Positions 27,362 through 37,203 of a stretch of DNA of 64,000 nucleotides are shown one piece after another (the stretch's first letter is position 1; each line of letters starts with the position of its first letter). The position numbers were made by a program, and so were the translations under genes. The notes under the pieces were generated by a model that saw only the letters and a list, made by a program, of their open reading frames with translations, was not told the DNA's origin and did not search any database. The stretch comes from Methanobrevibacter ruminantium M1 (GTDB lineage Archaea; Methanobacteriota; Methanobacteria; Methanobacteriales; Methanobacteriaceae), in assembly GCF_000024185.1 (NCBI RefSeq), contig NC_013790.1, positions 682,001-746,000 of the forward strand. The letters are read 5' to 3'.

Positions 27362-28876
27362 ATGGCTAAAACAATTATTCCAAAATATAAGGTTTCAAAG
27401 TTTGAATTTACAGAAGAAGAGAGAAGAACTCTAGAAGAGTTGCGGGAAAATCTAATCGATCTGGCTATCTCAGAGAGAATGTCCAACTTCAATGAGGATC
27501 TAATACTAAACGATATCATTCGTTTTTTAGACAATCGTCTATTCTCAAATGCAGATTATGTGAGAAATATTGATTTTGAGAAACTGGACAGTTTCAATCC
27601 TTCAAAATATAAGCATATCGGAAATCCTAAAAGGTATTCTCAATTCTATGCAATATTCAAGGATGAGATTGAAAAATACAAGAATAATTTGGCTCGAAAC
27701 ATGTTTCAAGAGCTTATTGGATATGGGGAAATTGGATTTTTGATTGATGACGATGATTTGGAAGAGATTATGGTGATTGGACTCAATAAGCCTGTATTTG
27801 TATATCATAGGGAATATGGTATGATGGAAACTGATTTAATCTTCAAAGAGGAGGAAAAGATTCTAAGCATAATCGATTCAATTGCCCGTGAGACAAACCG
27901 CAGAATAGATCAGCAATCTCCAATTTTAGATACAAGACTTCCTAATGGCTCCCGTGTTAATGCAACCATTCCTCCACTTTCAGCAGATGGCCCAACCATA
28001 ACCATTCGAAAGTTTAAGAAAGACCCATTGACAATTGTTGATTTGATAAGATACAACACATTAAACACTGAAATCGCATCATTCCTATGGCTCTGTGTTG
28101 ACGGGCTTGGGGTAAAGCCTGCAAATATCATAGTCTCAGGCGGAACCAGCTCAGGTAAGACAACCCTCCTTAATGCCCTTTCAATATTTATCAATCCAAA
28201 GGAGCGAATCGTCACAATAGAAGATACTCTTGAGCTTCAAATCCCTCATAAGCATATCTTAAGAATGGAAGCACGTACAGTTAATATTGAAAATCAAGGG
28301 GAAATCACAATAGAGGACTTGGTAAAGAACTCCTTAAGGCAAAGGCCAGATAGGATAATTGTAGGTGAAGTGAGGGGAAAGGAAGCTATCACTCTGTTTA
28401 CAGCCCTTAACACAGGGCATTCAGGATTCGGCACATTGCATGCAAACAGTTCAAGGGAAACCATTACAAGGCTTACCAATGCTCCAATGTCTGTTCCAAA
28501 GATAATGATAAGTTCTATTGATTTCATCATTATGGAAAAAAGAATCTACAAGTCAGATGGATTGTCCTATAGGAGAATCACTGAAATAGCAGAGGTGGTT
28601 GGAATAGAGGAAGGAACAATCCAGCTTAGCAAACTCTTTGAATGGGATAGTAAAAAGGATGAGTTCAAGAATCTGACAATCTTAAGCAAAACATTGGAAA
28701 ACATTGCAAGCCTAAAGGGAGTTCATATTTCAATTCTTAATGAGGAATGGAAAAACAGGAAGAAAGTTTTAGATTATTTGGTAAGAAATGACATTTCTTC
28801 TCAAGATGATATATCTAAAGTTCTCGAGGACTATTATATTAATCCCGACTATGTATTAAATATGATTTCCAATTAA
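27362..28876 (+). CDS. type II/IV secretion (pilus/archaellum-type) ATPase
   Basis: A 504-residue assembly ATPase of the GspE/TadA/FlaI class. The N-terminal domain leads to LPNGSRVNATIPPLS, followed by Walker A SGGTSSGKTTLLNA, the Asp box IEDTLELQIP, Walker B RPDRIIVGEVRG and the His box TGHSGFGTLHANSS. It powers a membrane-embedded pilus or secretion platform. The platform protein (T2SF domain) follows at 29.1-30.3 kb. No archaellin, pilin or prepilin peptidase gene is in the window. Confidence 0.92.
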   Translation: MAKTIIPKYKVSKFEFTEEERRTLEELRENLIDLAISERMSNFNEDLILNDIIRFLDNRLFSNADYVRNIDFEKLDSFNPSKYKHIGNPKRYSQFYAIFKDEIEKYKNNLARNMFQELIGYGEIGFLIDDDDLEEIMVIGLNKPVFVYHREYGMMETDLIFKEEEKILSIIDSIARETNRRIDQQSPILDTRLPNGSRVNATIPPLSADGPTITIRKFKKDPLTIVDLIRYNTLNTEIASFLWLCVDGLGVKPANIIVSGGTSSGKTTLLNALSIFINPKERIVTIEDTLELQIPHKHILRMEARTVNIENQGEITIEDLVKNSLRQRPDRIIVGEVRGKEAITLFTALNTGHSGFGTLHANSSRETITRLTNAPMSVPKIMISSIDFIIMEKRIYKSDGLSYRRITEIAEVVGIEEGTIQLSKLFEWDSKKDEFKNLTILSKTLENIASLKGVHISILNEEWKNRKKVLDYLVRNDISSQDDISKVLEDYYINPDYVLNMISN

Positions 28877-29081
28877 TATTTTTGAATAGTTCTTGGAATT
28901 CATTTATTCTAATTGGTGGAATTTTTAATATAATTGTGTGATGTTTTTGTGCAAAATATTTTTTTCAGTTTTTCCTTTTTGTGACATTTCATTTTTGCAT
29001 TTTTGCATTTTTGTGTTTTTTCTATCAATCATTATTTCATTTCTGTGAATTTGTGTTTTTGCATTTTTGTGTTTTTGTGCT

Positions 29082-30258
29082 GTGGTGATTTTTATTTTTG
29101 ATAAATTTTTTATCCAATTAAGTGATTCTATCATAAATTTCTTGGTTTCTATCTCAAATCTTTTTCTTTCATTTTTTGATAAGAATAATGATTCTAAAGA
29201 GAAATGGGGAAACGAAACTAATCAATTTGATTCAAGCAAATATGAGGAATTGAATTATTTTAACAATTTTAAATCTGTTAATTTAAATTATTCAGATAAT
29301 TCTAATTCTGGAGACGATTTAAAAAATGAGAATTATTCATTCATCTCTAATTTAAACTTATCTAAGATTTTTAATAATGAAAATATCTTTGAATACTTGG
29401 AAAACAAATATTTAAACAAGCAAGCAATGTTTATAACTCCAAATGGCACTAATGAAAATGAATCAAATAAAAATTTCCTATATAATTTAAAGATAAAACT
29501 AGTTGTTTTAATATTAGACAACAGGTTTTTTCAAATAAGATCTTCTCAAGACCTTTTAAAACTGTTATTTTATGTCCTTTTTAATTATAATAAATCCTTT
29601 TTCCATTCTTATTGCTGTATTTGTTTCTTTTGAACTTTCCATTGCCTTTTTAATGTTTTTTATATTGTTTGCTTTGTTTATCCTTTATCTTCCTAAAATA
29701 AGACATGAGAATGATTATTCATCAATCTCAAAAGAACTGCCCTATGCATTGCGCCAATTGTCCACTGAATTAAGGGCTGGAAAAAGCTTGTTTGATGCTC
29801 TTGATTCTATTGTTGACTCTGACTATGGTGTTTTATCAAGGGAATTTTCAAGGGTTCTTGAGGAGATAAAATATGGTGAAACAAGTGAAAATGCCTTTTT
29901 GAATCTGGAGAAGAGGGTAAACTCCAAGGCATTATCTAGAGTAATCTATGAGATACTTGCAAGCTTAAGGATAGGGAGCAATCTGTCCCATTCATTAAAT
30001 ATTATTGCTGAAGATGTTAATTTTGATATGAGAATGAAGTTAAAGGAATATAGTGAAAAATTAAATGCTTTCATTATGATTTATACATTTTTAGCTATTT
30101 TAGCGCCTGTGATTATTTTAACAATGCTTCTTGCAGCTTCTGTTGTAATTGGAGATATTGTTCCAAGCAGTCTGCTTTTTATTCTGTATGGATTGTTCTT
30201 TCCAATGATAATTGTGTTTTTAGCATTTGCAATTAAGAAATTAGAGCCTAAGCTGTGA
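29082..30258 (+). pseudogene. T2SF-domain platform protein, apparently split by a frameshift
   Basis: A first frame (29082-29633) encodes an N-terminal amphipathic region, a long Asn/Glu/Ser-rich segment and ends in SSQDLLKLLFYVLF before drifting into Phe/Tyr-rich residues. A second frame (from 29572) starts SFLIIINPFSILIAVFVSF and carries the T2SF domain (ELPYALRQLSTELRAGKSLFDAL, two C-terminal helices). The two join smoothly as FYVLF-LIIINPF if one base is removed in CTTTTTAA near 29577-29584, giving about 390 residues. Alternatively the second is a separate 228-residue protein overlapping the first by 62 bases. Start uncertain: GTG 29082/29085, or ATT 29094 after GGTGAT. Confidence 0.6.
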
Positions 30259-30741
30259 GCAATTTACTTTTTACAATTTACTTTTTAAGAAAAAAATAGG
30301 CTTTGCATTGATTTTTATAATAATTGGTGTAAAAAAGGGTTTAAAATAAAGTGATAAAGGAAGGAAATTGGCAAATCTTGTTTGATGTGTAAACATAAAA
30401 TTTTAAAATATGAATAAGAACAATGTTTTTTTTTAAGGTGACACATTGTTCTTATATTGTTTAAAGAGTTATTTTTTATTTTAATTTGAGCGATATAATT
30501 TAAAAAAAATTATTCTCTTTAAACAATTTTTATTTTATAGTTTGTCATATAAAAAGTTTATTACTTTTTTCTAAAAAAGTATTACATTTTTATATTTTTA
30601 TTCATTTTTTGTATTATTTTTTTATTTTTATAAAAATCTCTTAAGATAAATCTTATTTTTTGAATATTTTTCATATAAAAAGATAATTTCCAGATATTTA
30701 ATATCTAAAATAACATATATCTGGAGATTTTTTTAATCTAT
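30259..30741. other. convergent spacer with two long inverted repeats
   Basis: 483 bases between two gene 3' ends. ATAAGAACAATG (about 30414-30425) pairs perfectly with CATTGTTCTTAT (about 30444-30455). Directly after it ATTGTTTAAAGAG (30456-30468) pairs perfectly with CTCTTTAAACAAT (about 30513-30525). A GTATTAC box with flanking A/T runs lies at 30578-30584. Likely bidirectional transcript ends or a structured RNA. Confidence 0.55.
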
Positions 30742-32250
30742 TTAGATGATATTTACTGCATGAGGAATCTTGGATTTAATTGCATTATGGATTTTAGGAA
30801 TTGTAGTGGTTACAATAGATTCCTTAGCAATCATTCCAGCTCCCTTATCATCTGCATGGCCTCTGATGATAGTTGCATTCAATTCCTCTTGAAGATTGTC
30901 TACGCTGACTTTCTCTACCCATGGGTTGCTGTCAGTGATTATTATCTCATCGATTCCTTTCTTATCCAGCTCTTTTGCAACAAGCCATGAAACGAATCTT
31001 CCTCCATGCAATGAAACTGAATTGCCATTTACGCTATCAGCTATTTCCTCTAAGGTTTTTGGAAGATACATTTCCTTATACATTTTAGAGTTTTGTATTG
31101 TAGCCCAATGGGCGTCTCCAATTGCAAATGATCCGATTGTCTTAGGATAGATGTTTTCAGGTCCTGCAAGCTTGACTGCATGGGTCAATGCCAATAGCTC
31201 TTCTCTTTGGACAGGAACTCTTGTTGGGCCTGCACTTATTTCCTCATTCATGATCTTGATTACTCTTGGGAGGCCGAACTTGCCTCTTCTTGCAGTTCCA
31301 GGCTCGAAACCGCACATGTATCCGTGATGGTTTTTAGGAAAACCGGTAATTATAACATTTAGTCCGGATCTAAGCCCTGCTCTGCATTCACTTTCATATG
31401 CACCGTTTGTGGCAACAACTTTTCCAGGACATAAGACTCTGCTCATTGCAATTGTCTTAGCAAAGCTTTCGTTGGTGTTTTCGCATCTGTTGAATGGTCC
31501 CCCTTCAATTACAAATACATCAACACCCATTTCGATTGCCTTTGTAAAGCCTGTGATAAGTTCATCATATCCGTCTCCTACAAACATGATTGCTTCAAGG
31601 CCCTTTCCATATTTCTTTGCAAGGTCTGCCAAGTCTTGGGCCTCTTCAAGAGGTGCCGCATGGCCGTCATTGCATTGCTCGCTGCTTAAGTTGATTGCAA
31701 CGGAAGATGATAATTGGACCCAGGTTTCCTTATCGTCAAGCTCTGCCTTTTCCTTGTCAAGCAATCTTTCGTGGATTCTTCCTCTAGGGCATTCGGTAAA
31801 GCTTGGTCCTTGGTTGTAGCAGTCTCCTCCGCATCCTACAATATGCTTTGGGAATCTCATGGCACCGTATTTTCCAAAGTGGTCAAGGTCCAGTGGAACA
31901 TCTGTGATATTGTAGACCTCTTCCATTATTTCCACACCTCTTTGGCCATATTTCTCTGCAATGTCTGAGAACGCATATGCGCATATGTGTATAGGAGCAC
32001 CGATCATGTTTGCAAGCATGCAGTTGCCGAAGAGATCCATCTTTTCCAAATCTGATGCACAGGTTCCAACCACCACTTCAGTTAAGTCACAGCCGATCGG
32101 GAACTTCTTGAATCTTGTTCCAAGTTTCATGGTGTCTTCAAAGCTTAAATCGGATATTGCATCTACAACAGAGATTACATCTTTTTTGCTTTTAGCTAAT
32201 TCCAAAGCACTTTCATCACTATTAATTGATTCCTTAATAAGTTCGTACAT
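30742..32250 (-). CDS. hcgG: FeGP-cofactor biosynthesis protein HcgG (HmdC)
   Basis: About 502 residues; part of the seven-protein set for the iron-guanylylpyridinol cofactor of [Fe]-hydrogenase. Two Cys-rich stretches (HIVGCGGDCYNQGPSFTECPRGR and TNESFAKTIAMSRVLCPGK) and the Gly-rich LSGLNVIITGFPKNHHGYMCG-type region match HmdC-type proteins, which occur only where hmd occurs. With HcgA it is thought to build the Fe-acyl part. Divergent from hmd over a 575-base shared promoter region. ATG 32250 (GAGGG 6 bases upstream) is preferred over ATG 32262. Confidence 0.85.
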   Translation of the reverse strand: MYELIKESINSDESALELAKSKKDVISVVDAISDLSFEDTMKLGTRFKKFPIGCDLTEVVVGTCASDLEKMDLFGNCMLANMIGAPIHICAYAFSDIAEKYGQRGVEIMEEVYNITDVPLDLDHFGKYGAMRFPKHIVGCGGDCYNQGPSFTECPRGRIHERLLDKEKAELDDKETWVQLSSSVAINLSSEQCNDGHAAPLEEAQDLADLAKKYGKGLEAIMFVGDGYDELITGFTKAIEMGVDVFVIEGGPFNRCENTNESFAKTIAMSRVLCPGKVVATNGAYESECRAGLRSGLNVIITGFPKNHHGYMCGFEPGTARRGKFGLPRVIKIMNEEISAGPTRVPVQREELLALTHAVKLAGPENIYPKTIGSFAIGDAHWATIQNSKMYKEMYLPKTLEEIADSVNGNSVSLHGGRFVSWLVAKELDKKGIDEIIITDSNPWVEKVSVDNLQEELNATIIRGHADDKGAGMIAKESIVTTTIPKIHNAIKSKIPHAVNII

Positions 32251-32825
32251 TCTTTCCCTCATCTATAAAGATTTATATTAAATATTTTTAAGTAATTTAT
32301 TTGGAAAAAGTTTCATTTCCAATATGGGGCAATCCCCTTTTCTAATTATTACAAAAATATAATAAATTTATAAAAAAGTAATACTTTTATATAATATTTT
32401 ATTACTGTACTATTTTCTTATTTAATCTTTATATGATATAAAAATTTTGCTATTTTTTGGCTCATTTTTTTACAATTCATTTGTAGTATTACTTTTAGTT
32501 CTATATGTTACAAAGAGTAATAAATATCTTTAAATATGTATTACAATAAAGTTATTATTACTACTTTGTTATTTAGTATTACTTACTTGAAAAAAACTTC
32601 ATTTAAGTATTACTTAATTTCCTTAAATTTATAAAAATGGCTTAAATGTCTTATTTAAGGATTTAATGGGGTTTTATCAAAACTTTAAAATTCATTAATT
32701 CTTGAGGGTTTCAATATTTGCCTAAACTTAATGAAGTTTTATGATTATTGAACCTCAGGGATGTATATAGAAAATTTGTTATATGCTCTTAACAAGGTGG
32801 TAAAATATAAAGGAGATATTTTAAA
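32251..32825. promoter_or_regulatory. hcgG/hmd divergent control region with GTATTAC boxes
   Basis: 575 bases. Palindromic boxes built on AAGTA-T-TACTT: AAAAGTAATACTTTT at 32374-32388, AGTATTACT at 32485-32493, GTATTAC at 32538, 32576 and 32607 (the last inside TAAGTATTACTTA), plus a weak GAGTAAT near 32517. Centres lie about 31, 38 or 52 bases apart. For hmd, a TATA-like GTATATAG near 32764 and AAGGAGATAT before the ATG are visible. Confidence 0.6.
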
Positions 32826-33842
32826 ATGAAAGTAGCAATTTTAGGTGCTGGCTGTTACAGAACTCACGCAGCTAGTGGAATTACAAATTTTTCTAGAGCT
32901 TGTGAAGTAGCAGACGCAACCGGTAAAGAAAACATTTCAATGACCCACTCTACCATTGAAATGGGTGCAGAACTTTTAGAATTAGCAGGTGTAGACGAAG
33001 TTGTAGTAGCTGACCCTGTATTTGACGGCGAATTCACTGTAGTAGAAGACTTTGACTATGCAGAAGTAATCGCAGCTCACAAAGCTGGAAACCCTGAAGA
33101 TGTAATGCCTGCAATCAGAGCAAAAGTAGGAGAATTAGCTGAAACCGTACCTAAACCAGCTAACGGTGCTATCCACTTCACTCACCCTGAAGACTTAGGA
33201 ATGAAATGTACTACTGACGACCGTGAAGCAGTAGCTGACGCTGACTGGATCATGACCTGGTTACCAGAAGGAGGTATGCAACCTGCTATCATCGAAAAAT
33301 TCGCTGATGTAATTAAAGACGGTGCAATCGTAACCTCCGCATGTACCATCCCAACTCCTGGATTAAACCAAATCTTTGAAGACTTAGGCAAAAACGTAAA
33401 CGTAGCTTCCTACCACCCAGGTGCAGTACCTGAAATGAAAGGTCAAGTTTACATTGCAGAAGGATTTGCTGACCAAGCAGCTATCGACACCTTAAAAGAC
33501 TTAGGTGCAAAAGCAAGAGGTTCCGCATTCACCTTACCTGCAAACATGGTAGGTCCTGTATGTGATATGTGTTCCGCAGTAACTGCAATTACCTACGCTG
33601 GTCTTTTATCCTACAGAGACACTGTAACTCAAATCTTAGGTGCACCAGCAGGATTCGCTCAAATGATGGCTAACGAAGCATTAACCAACGTAACCAAATT
33701 AATGGCTGATGAAGGCATTGACAAAATGGATGATGCTTTAAACCCTGGCGCATTATTAGGTACTGCTGACTCAATGAACTTCGGTCCATTATCTGAAATT
33801 GTACCTACTATCTTAGAATCTTTAGAAAAAAGATCCAAATAG
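32826..33842 (+). CDS. hmd: [Fe]-hydrogenase, H2-forming methylene-H4MPT dehydrogenase
   Basis: Nickel-free hydrogenase that reduces methenyl-H4MPT with H2 in the CO2-to-methane pathway. A 338-residue protein, close to the Methanothermobacter enzyme over its whole length: Rossmann start KVAILGAGCYRTHAASG, His14 (active site), the iron ligand Cys173 in TSACTIPT (Cys176 in other species), and SYHPGAVPEMKGQVYIAEG. Codon bias (GGT, GAC, ATC, AAC) marks it as highly expressed. Known to rise under nickel limitation in related methanogens. The gene itself is intact. Confidence 0.98.
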   Translation: MKVAILGAGCYRTHAASGITNFSRACEVADATGKENISMTHSTIEMGAELLELAGVDEVVVADPVFDGEFTVVEDFDYAEVIAAHKAGNPEDVMPAIRAKVGELAETVPKPANGAIHFTHPEDLGMKCTTDDREAVADADWIMTWLPEGGMQPAIIEKFADVIKDGAIVTSACTIPTPGLNQIFEDLGKNVNVASYHPGAVPEMKGQVYIAEGFADQAAIDTLKDLGAKARGSAFTLPANMVGPVCDMCSAVTAITYAGLLSYRDTVTQILGAPAGFAQMMANEALTNVTKLMADEGIDKMDDALNPGALLGTADSMNFGPLSEIVPTILESLEKRSK

Positions 33843-34518
33843 ATAATTAGGGTCTTGAAAAAAAGATAAAATAAGTTTTATAACTTTATAAGTTATAATA
33901 GTTGAAATTTAGCTCTTGGAGAAAATTTTAGCTACCAAATATACTAAAGAAAATAAATTTAATAGTCATTAATCTTTTTGTGAATTTTGGGTTTAATGCT
34001 ATTAATTTATTTCTTTAGTTTCACATTAAATAATAAGTTATTTAATTTAAAAAAGGAGTGATAAATTATAATAACAAATTATCTAATGTTTTAATATTTA
34101 TTTAATTCATTATTTATTTATTGTTATTTTCTTTAGGATTTTATATGATTTTATAAGATTTTGTAAGATTATTATAAAATTTTGTAAGATTTTGTAAGTT
34201 TTTTAATCTTTAAGCTTTAAATCTTTTAAATTGGATTTTTCTAAAAAATCTTTAAAAAGGTCTTAGGCTTAATTTTTTAATTCAATTAAAGATAATCAGA
34301 TTAATATTTTATAGGTTTTAATAAAGCATTTGAATGAGTTTTATAACTTTTAATTAATCATTTAAATGAGTTTTATAACTTTTAATTAATCATTTAAATG
34401 AGTTTATAGCTTTTAATTGTCCATATAAAATAAGGGCTTTTACAGATTAGTTTATGCATGTAAAATATTAATCTAATTATTATTAATTATTTATTCAAAT
34501 CATTAATAGGGTGTTAAT
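33843..34518. repeat. hmd-hcgA spacer with 32-bp triplicated repeat
   Basis: 676 bases. A hairpin ATAACTT-TAT-AAGTTAT lies just after hmd (about 33879-33897). Near 34140-34200 GTAAGATTTT recurs four times. A 32-base unit starting CATTTAAATGAGTTTTATAA is present at 34327, 34359 and 34391. The hcgA leader closes with AGGGTG before a TTG start. No gene is seen; an isolated GGAGTGAT near 34054 has no ORF behind it. Confidence 0.65.
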
Positions 34519-35520
34519 TTGATAGAATCTATCTTGGAAAAAGCTAAAAATAGAGAAAAGTTAAGCAGAAATGAATTGATCCAATTATTTGAAATAGATG
34601 ATGAGGAAACTTTAAAGGAATTATGTAAAATAGCTTGCGATATTCGCAATGAATGTTCTGATGTAATTAAATTAACATCCACTATTCATCTTACAAATAA
34701 ATGTCAAGTTCAACCTAGATGCAAATATTGCGGATTTGCTGCTAAGACTTCATCCATTGGATATTATGACGCTTTTTATAAGTCTGATGAAGAGATACGC
34801 CAAGCTGCAATGTGTGTTGAAAGATCAGGCATTCCTAGAATAAGCTGTTCTGGAGGACATGGATATAAAGGAAAGCAAGCAGTAAATGCTGCAAAGATAG
34901 TTAAGGGAGAAACCTCCCTTGAAATATTGGTTAATGTCGGCGCTGATTTAACTCAAGAAGCAGTAGACGAATTGAAGAAATATGATGCTGATACTGTTTG
35001 CTGCAATTTAGAGACAACCAATGAAGACGTTTTTAACTTTGTAAAGCCTGGTGAAAAGTTATCTGACCGCATAAACATATGCAGAATGGTATCAGATGCA
35101 GGTATTGGATTGTCTTCCGGTCTGTTGATTGGCATTGGAGAATCCTATGAGGATAGGGTTGACCATCTATTATTCCTTGGAAGCTTTGAGAGCTTAGAGG
35201 AGATTCCTATAATGGGATTTAATCCATATGTTGACACCCCTATGGAAAATCACCCTCCTTGCTCTATCGAAGAGCAGCTAAAGACAATTGCAATTACAAG
35301 GATCATGTATCCTCGCATTAGAATAACTGTTCCAACACCTACAATCGGTCCTGAGAATGTTGAGCTTCCTTTGATGGCTGGAGCAAACAATTTGGCAACA
35401 GTAATCCCTGAAGACTATCCTTTAGTCGTTAAGGGAGTTGGAAATCCAGAATACGGCAATTTGCATGAGGTGATTTCAGTAGTTGAGAATTTGGGCCTTG
35501 AGGTTCAGCTTCATGCTTAA
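34519..35520 (+). CDS. hcgA: radical SAM protein HcgA (HmdB)
   Basis: A 333-residue radical SAM enzyme of the FeGP cofactor pathway. The cluster motif is the unusual C-x5-C-x2-C (CQVQPRCKYC, nt about 34705-34733) that sets HcgA/HmdB apart from the normal C-x3-C-x2-C of BioB/HydE relatives. LLIGIGESYEDRVDHLLFL and PYVDTPMENHPP match the BioB-like barrel. TTG start, with AGGGTG 5 bases upstream; no ATG is available at the N-terminus. First gene of a tight same-strand row hcgA-F. Confidence 0.9.
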   Translation: MIESILEKAKNREKLSRNELIQLFEIDDEETLKELCKIACDIRNECSDVIKLTSTIHLTNKCQVQPRCKYCGFAAKTSSIGYYDAFYKSDEEIRQAAMCVERSGIPRISCSGGHGYKGKQAVNAAKIVKGETSLEILVNVGADLTQEAVDELKKYDADTVCCNLETTNEDVFNFVKPGEKLSDRINICRMVSDAGIGLSSGLLIGIGESYEDRVDHLLFLGSFESLEEIPIMGFNPYVDTPMENHPPCSIEEQLKTIAITRIMYPRIRITVPTPTIGPENVELPLMAGANNLATVIPEDYPLVVKGVGNPEYGNLHEVISVVENLGLEVQLHA

Positions 35521-35734
35521 AGCCTAGCTTTTGGCTATTAGGTAAATAATATTTATAATTTTTATTAATACAGTCAAATTTTTGCCAATTTTTTTGACTT
35601 GATTAATAATTATTTTATTTTTTTTAATTTTTCATTTAATTCTTTTATTTATAGTTCATTTTTTATTAAAGCTTAAATTTTATTGTATATTCAAATTTTT
35701 ATTGAAATTATTTATTTTTATTTTTGGTGGTAAT

Positions 35735-36208
35735 ATGGCCTTTGAGGAAAGTATTAGAAAAGCTTCTATCCAATCTTATGAAGGAACACGTAAGGGAGAC
35801 ACTATTGAAGAGATTGAAGCAATCCAGAACTATATTCGAAATGCAAAGATTGTTGTTCCTAATAAGAATGGCATAAAAGTAGAGGTAATAAATGAGGTTC
35901 TAGCTAAATTCAATATTCCTCCTGCTGAATATCTGCAGGTAAATACTAATTATGCTGATTTCAGTAGAATGCCTGCAATTGCAAAGGCTATGATAGCTGT
36001 AGATCAGTCAGATGCAGATTTGGTCATTGCAAGAGGTCGTTTAGGAATCCCTGGCTCTGGTTCTTTTTTGGTTTTTATGGACAGCAAATCCAGGATTTTA
36101 ACTGCAGCCACTTCCCCATCCCATATAATTCATAATCAGCCACTCGAAAAGACTGTTTATAAGGAGACATTAGAGGCGTTAAAGAAAGTAGGCTTTAAAG
36201 AAGAATGA
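35735..36208 (+). CDS. hcgB: guanylyltransferase HcgB
   Basis: Joins GMP from GTP to the pyridinol precursor of the FeGP cofactor. About 157 residues with the RGRLGIPGSGSFLVFMD nucleotide-binding loop and the ending TYKETLEALKKVGFKEE, as in HcgB. ATG 35735 follows GGTGGT; the upstream in-frame ATT/TTG would add an unlikely hydrophobic lead. Located in the hcg row after a 214-base gap. Confidence 0.87.
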   Translation: MAFEESIRKASIQSYEGTRKGDTIEEIEAIQNYIRNAKIVVPNKNGIKVEVINEVLAKFNIPPAEYLQVNTNYADFSRMPAIAKAMIAVDQSDADLVIARGRLGIPGSGSFLVFMDSKSRILTAATSPSHIIHNQPLEKTVYKETLEALKKVGFKEE

Positions 36209-36277
36209 GTTAAAACGAAGATAATCAAGTATTGAAATGACTTATATAATGATAATAATTCTTTTTTGATGATTTAA

Positions 36278-37126
36278 ATGAATAATCAAGATTACGATAC
36301 TGGAATAAGTTCAGAGGTTTTTACAGTCAAATCAAATATCAAATTAATAGATATTTTTAATTTGATTTTAGAAAAGAAAGCAAGGGCTGTTATGGACTTA
36401 TTTGATAGTCTAACAAACAAGGAAACAATACATAATGAAAGTTCCATCATAATTATTGGAACCTATTTTACAGGAATAGCCATTGCGAAATATTTATCAT
36501 ATAATGGTTTTAAAAATATTACTATAGTTGATATTTATCCCCATTTGGAAGGTTTTATTGATTCTAACTTGGGAGATCCTATTGATGTGAATAAATCTTC
36601 TAAAGGTAAATTTAAAGAGAATATAGAATTTTCATCAGATTTGGGCTTAATAAGAAGTGCTGATGTTGTAATTGACACTACTTGATTGGGAGGAATAGAT
36701 GAAAGCCAATCAGAATCAATTTACACAAAGGTCTTTTTAATTGAAGACCCTATAGCTGAAGACAATGATGACTTATTGAAGAATAAAAACAATATCTATT
36801 CTCGCATAAGCCTGGTGAATTCATATAATAAGTTCATTCTTAAAACAGAAGGTTTAAACACAAAAACCTCTGGAACCATGACTTTGACAATAGATATCTT
36901 AAGGCAATCAATGAATGAGATATTGTCAAGGGAAGGAGTTCTTTACTGTTCATCTGAAATGACCTTCTTTGAAGAGATTGTTTTTAAGGAAAATGACTTG
37001 GATAAGTTCTTTGAATTAATAGGGTCTCCTGTAATTAAAGTTTCAACTATTGCTCCATTTGACTGTGAGGAAATTATTAAATGCTTTATTGACAAAATCT
37101 ATTCTGAAATCTTGATTAGGTGGTAA
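36278..37126 (+). pseudogene. hcgC: SAM-dependent pyridinol methyltransferase HcgC with in-frame TGA
   Basis: A 282-codon frame interrupted once, at 36683-36685. Before the stop it reads ...LIRSADVVIDTT and after it LGGIDESQSESIYTK, so TGA replaces a Gly codon (GGA to TGA is one change) in the conserved DTTGLGG loop of the Rossmann-like SAM site. Both halves keep HcgC sequence, normal codon use and no other lesion. HcgC methylates C3 of the guanylylpyridinol ring. Translation past the stop could only restart at TTG 36686, without a good ribosome binding site. Either a recent nonsense mutation, an error in the sequence, or readthrough. Confidence 0.85.
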
Positions 37127-37190
37127 ATTTTACTTGTTGATTTTTATTTCTTGATTAGGTGGTAATTTTTTACTGATTGATTTTATATCG
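37105..37190. repeat. 39-bp tandem duplication at hcgC 3' end
   Basis: CTTGATTAGGTGGTAA plus following bases occurs at 37111 (the last hcgC codons and stop) and at 37150. The copies share most of 39 bases, so the end of hcgC was duplicated into the spacer before hcgD. Confidence 0.75.
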
Positions 37191-37203
37191 TTTAGGTGTT
37201 AAA

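Noticed and set aside
28925-29134. 69-residue Lys/Asn-rich gene on the - strand
   Set aside because: It arises from GCATTTTTGTG-type simple repeats, has no ribosome binding site and no motif.
31409-31819. 136-codon frame on the + strand inside hcgG
   Set aside because: It is the complement of a well-supported gene; its composition follows from hcgG codons.
34051-34110. Possible small gene after GGAGTGAT
   Set aside because: No start codon at the right distance, and all frames stop quickly.
36683-36685. Selenocysteine codon in hcgC
   Set aside because: The residue expected in the motif is Gly, no SECIS-like hairpin was seen, and the genus is not known to use selenocysteine.
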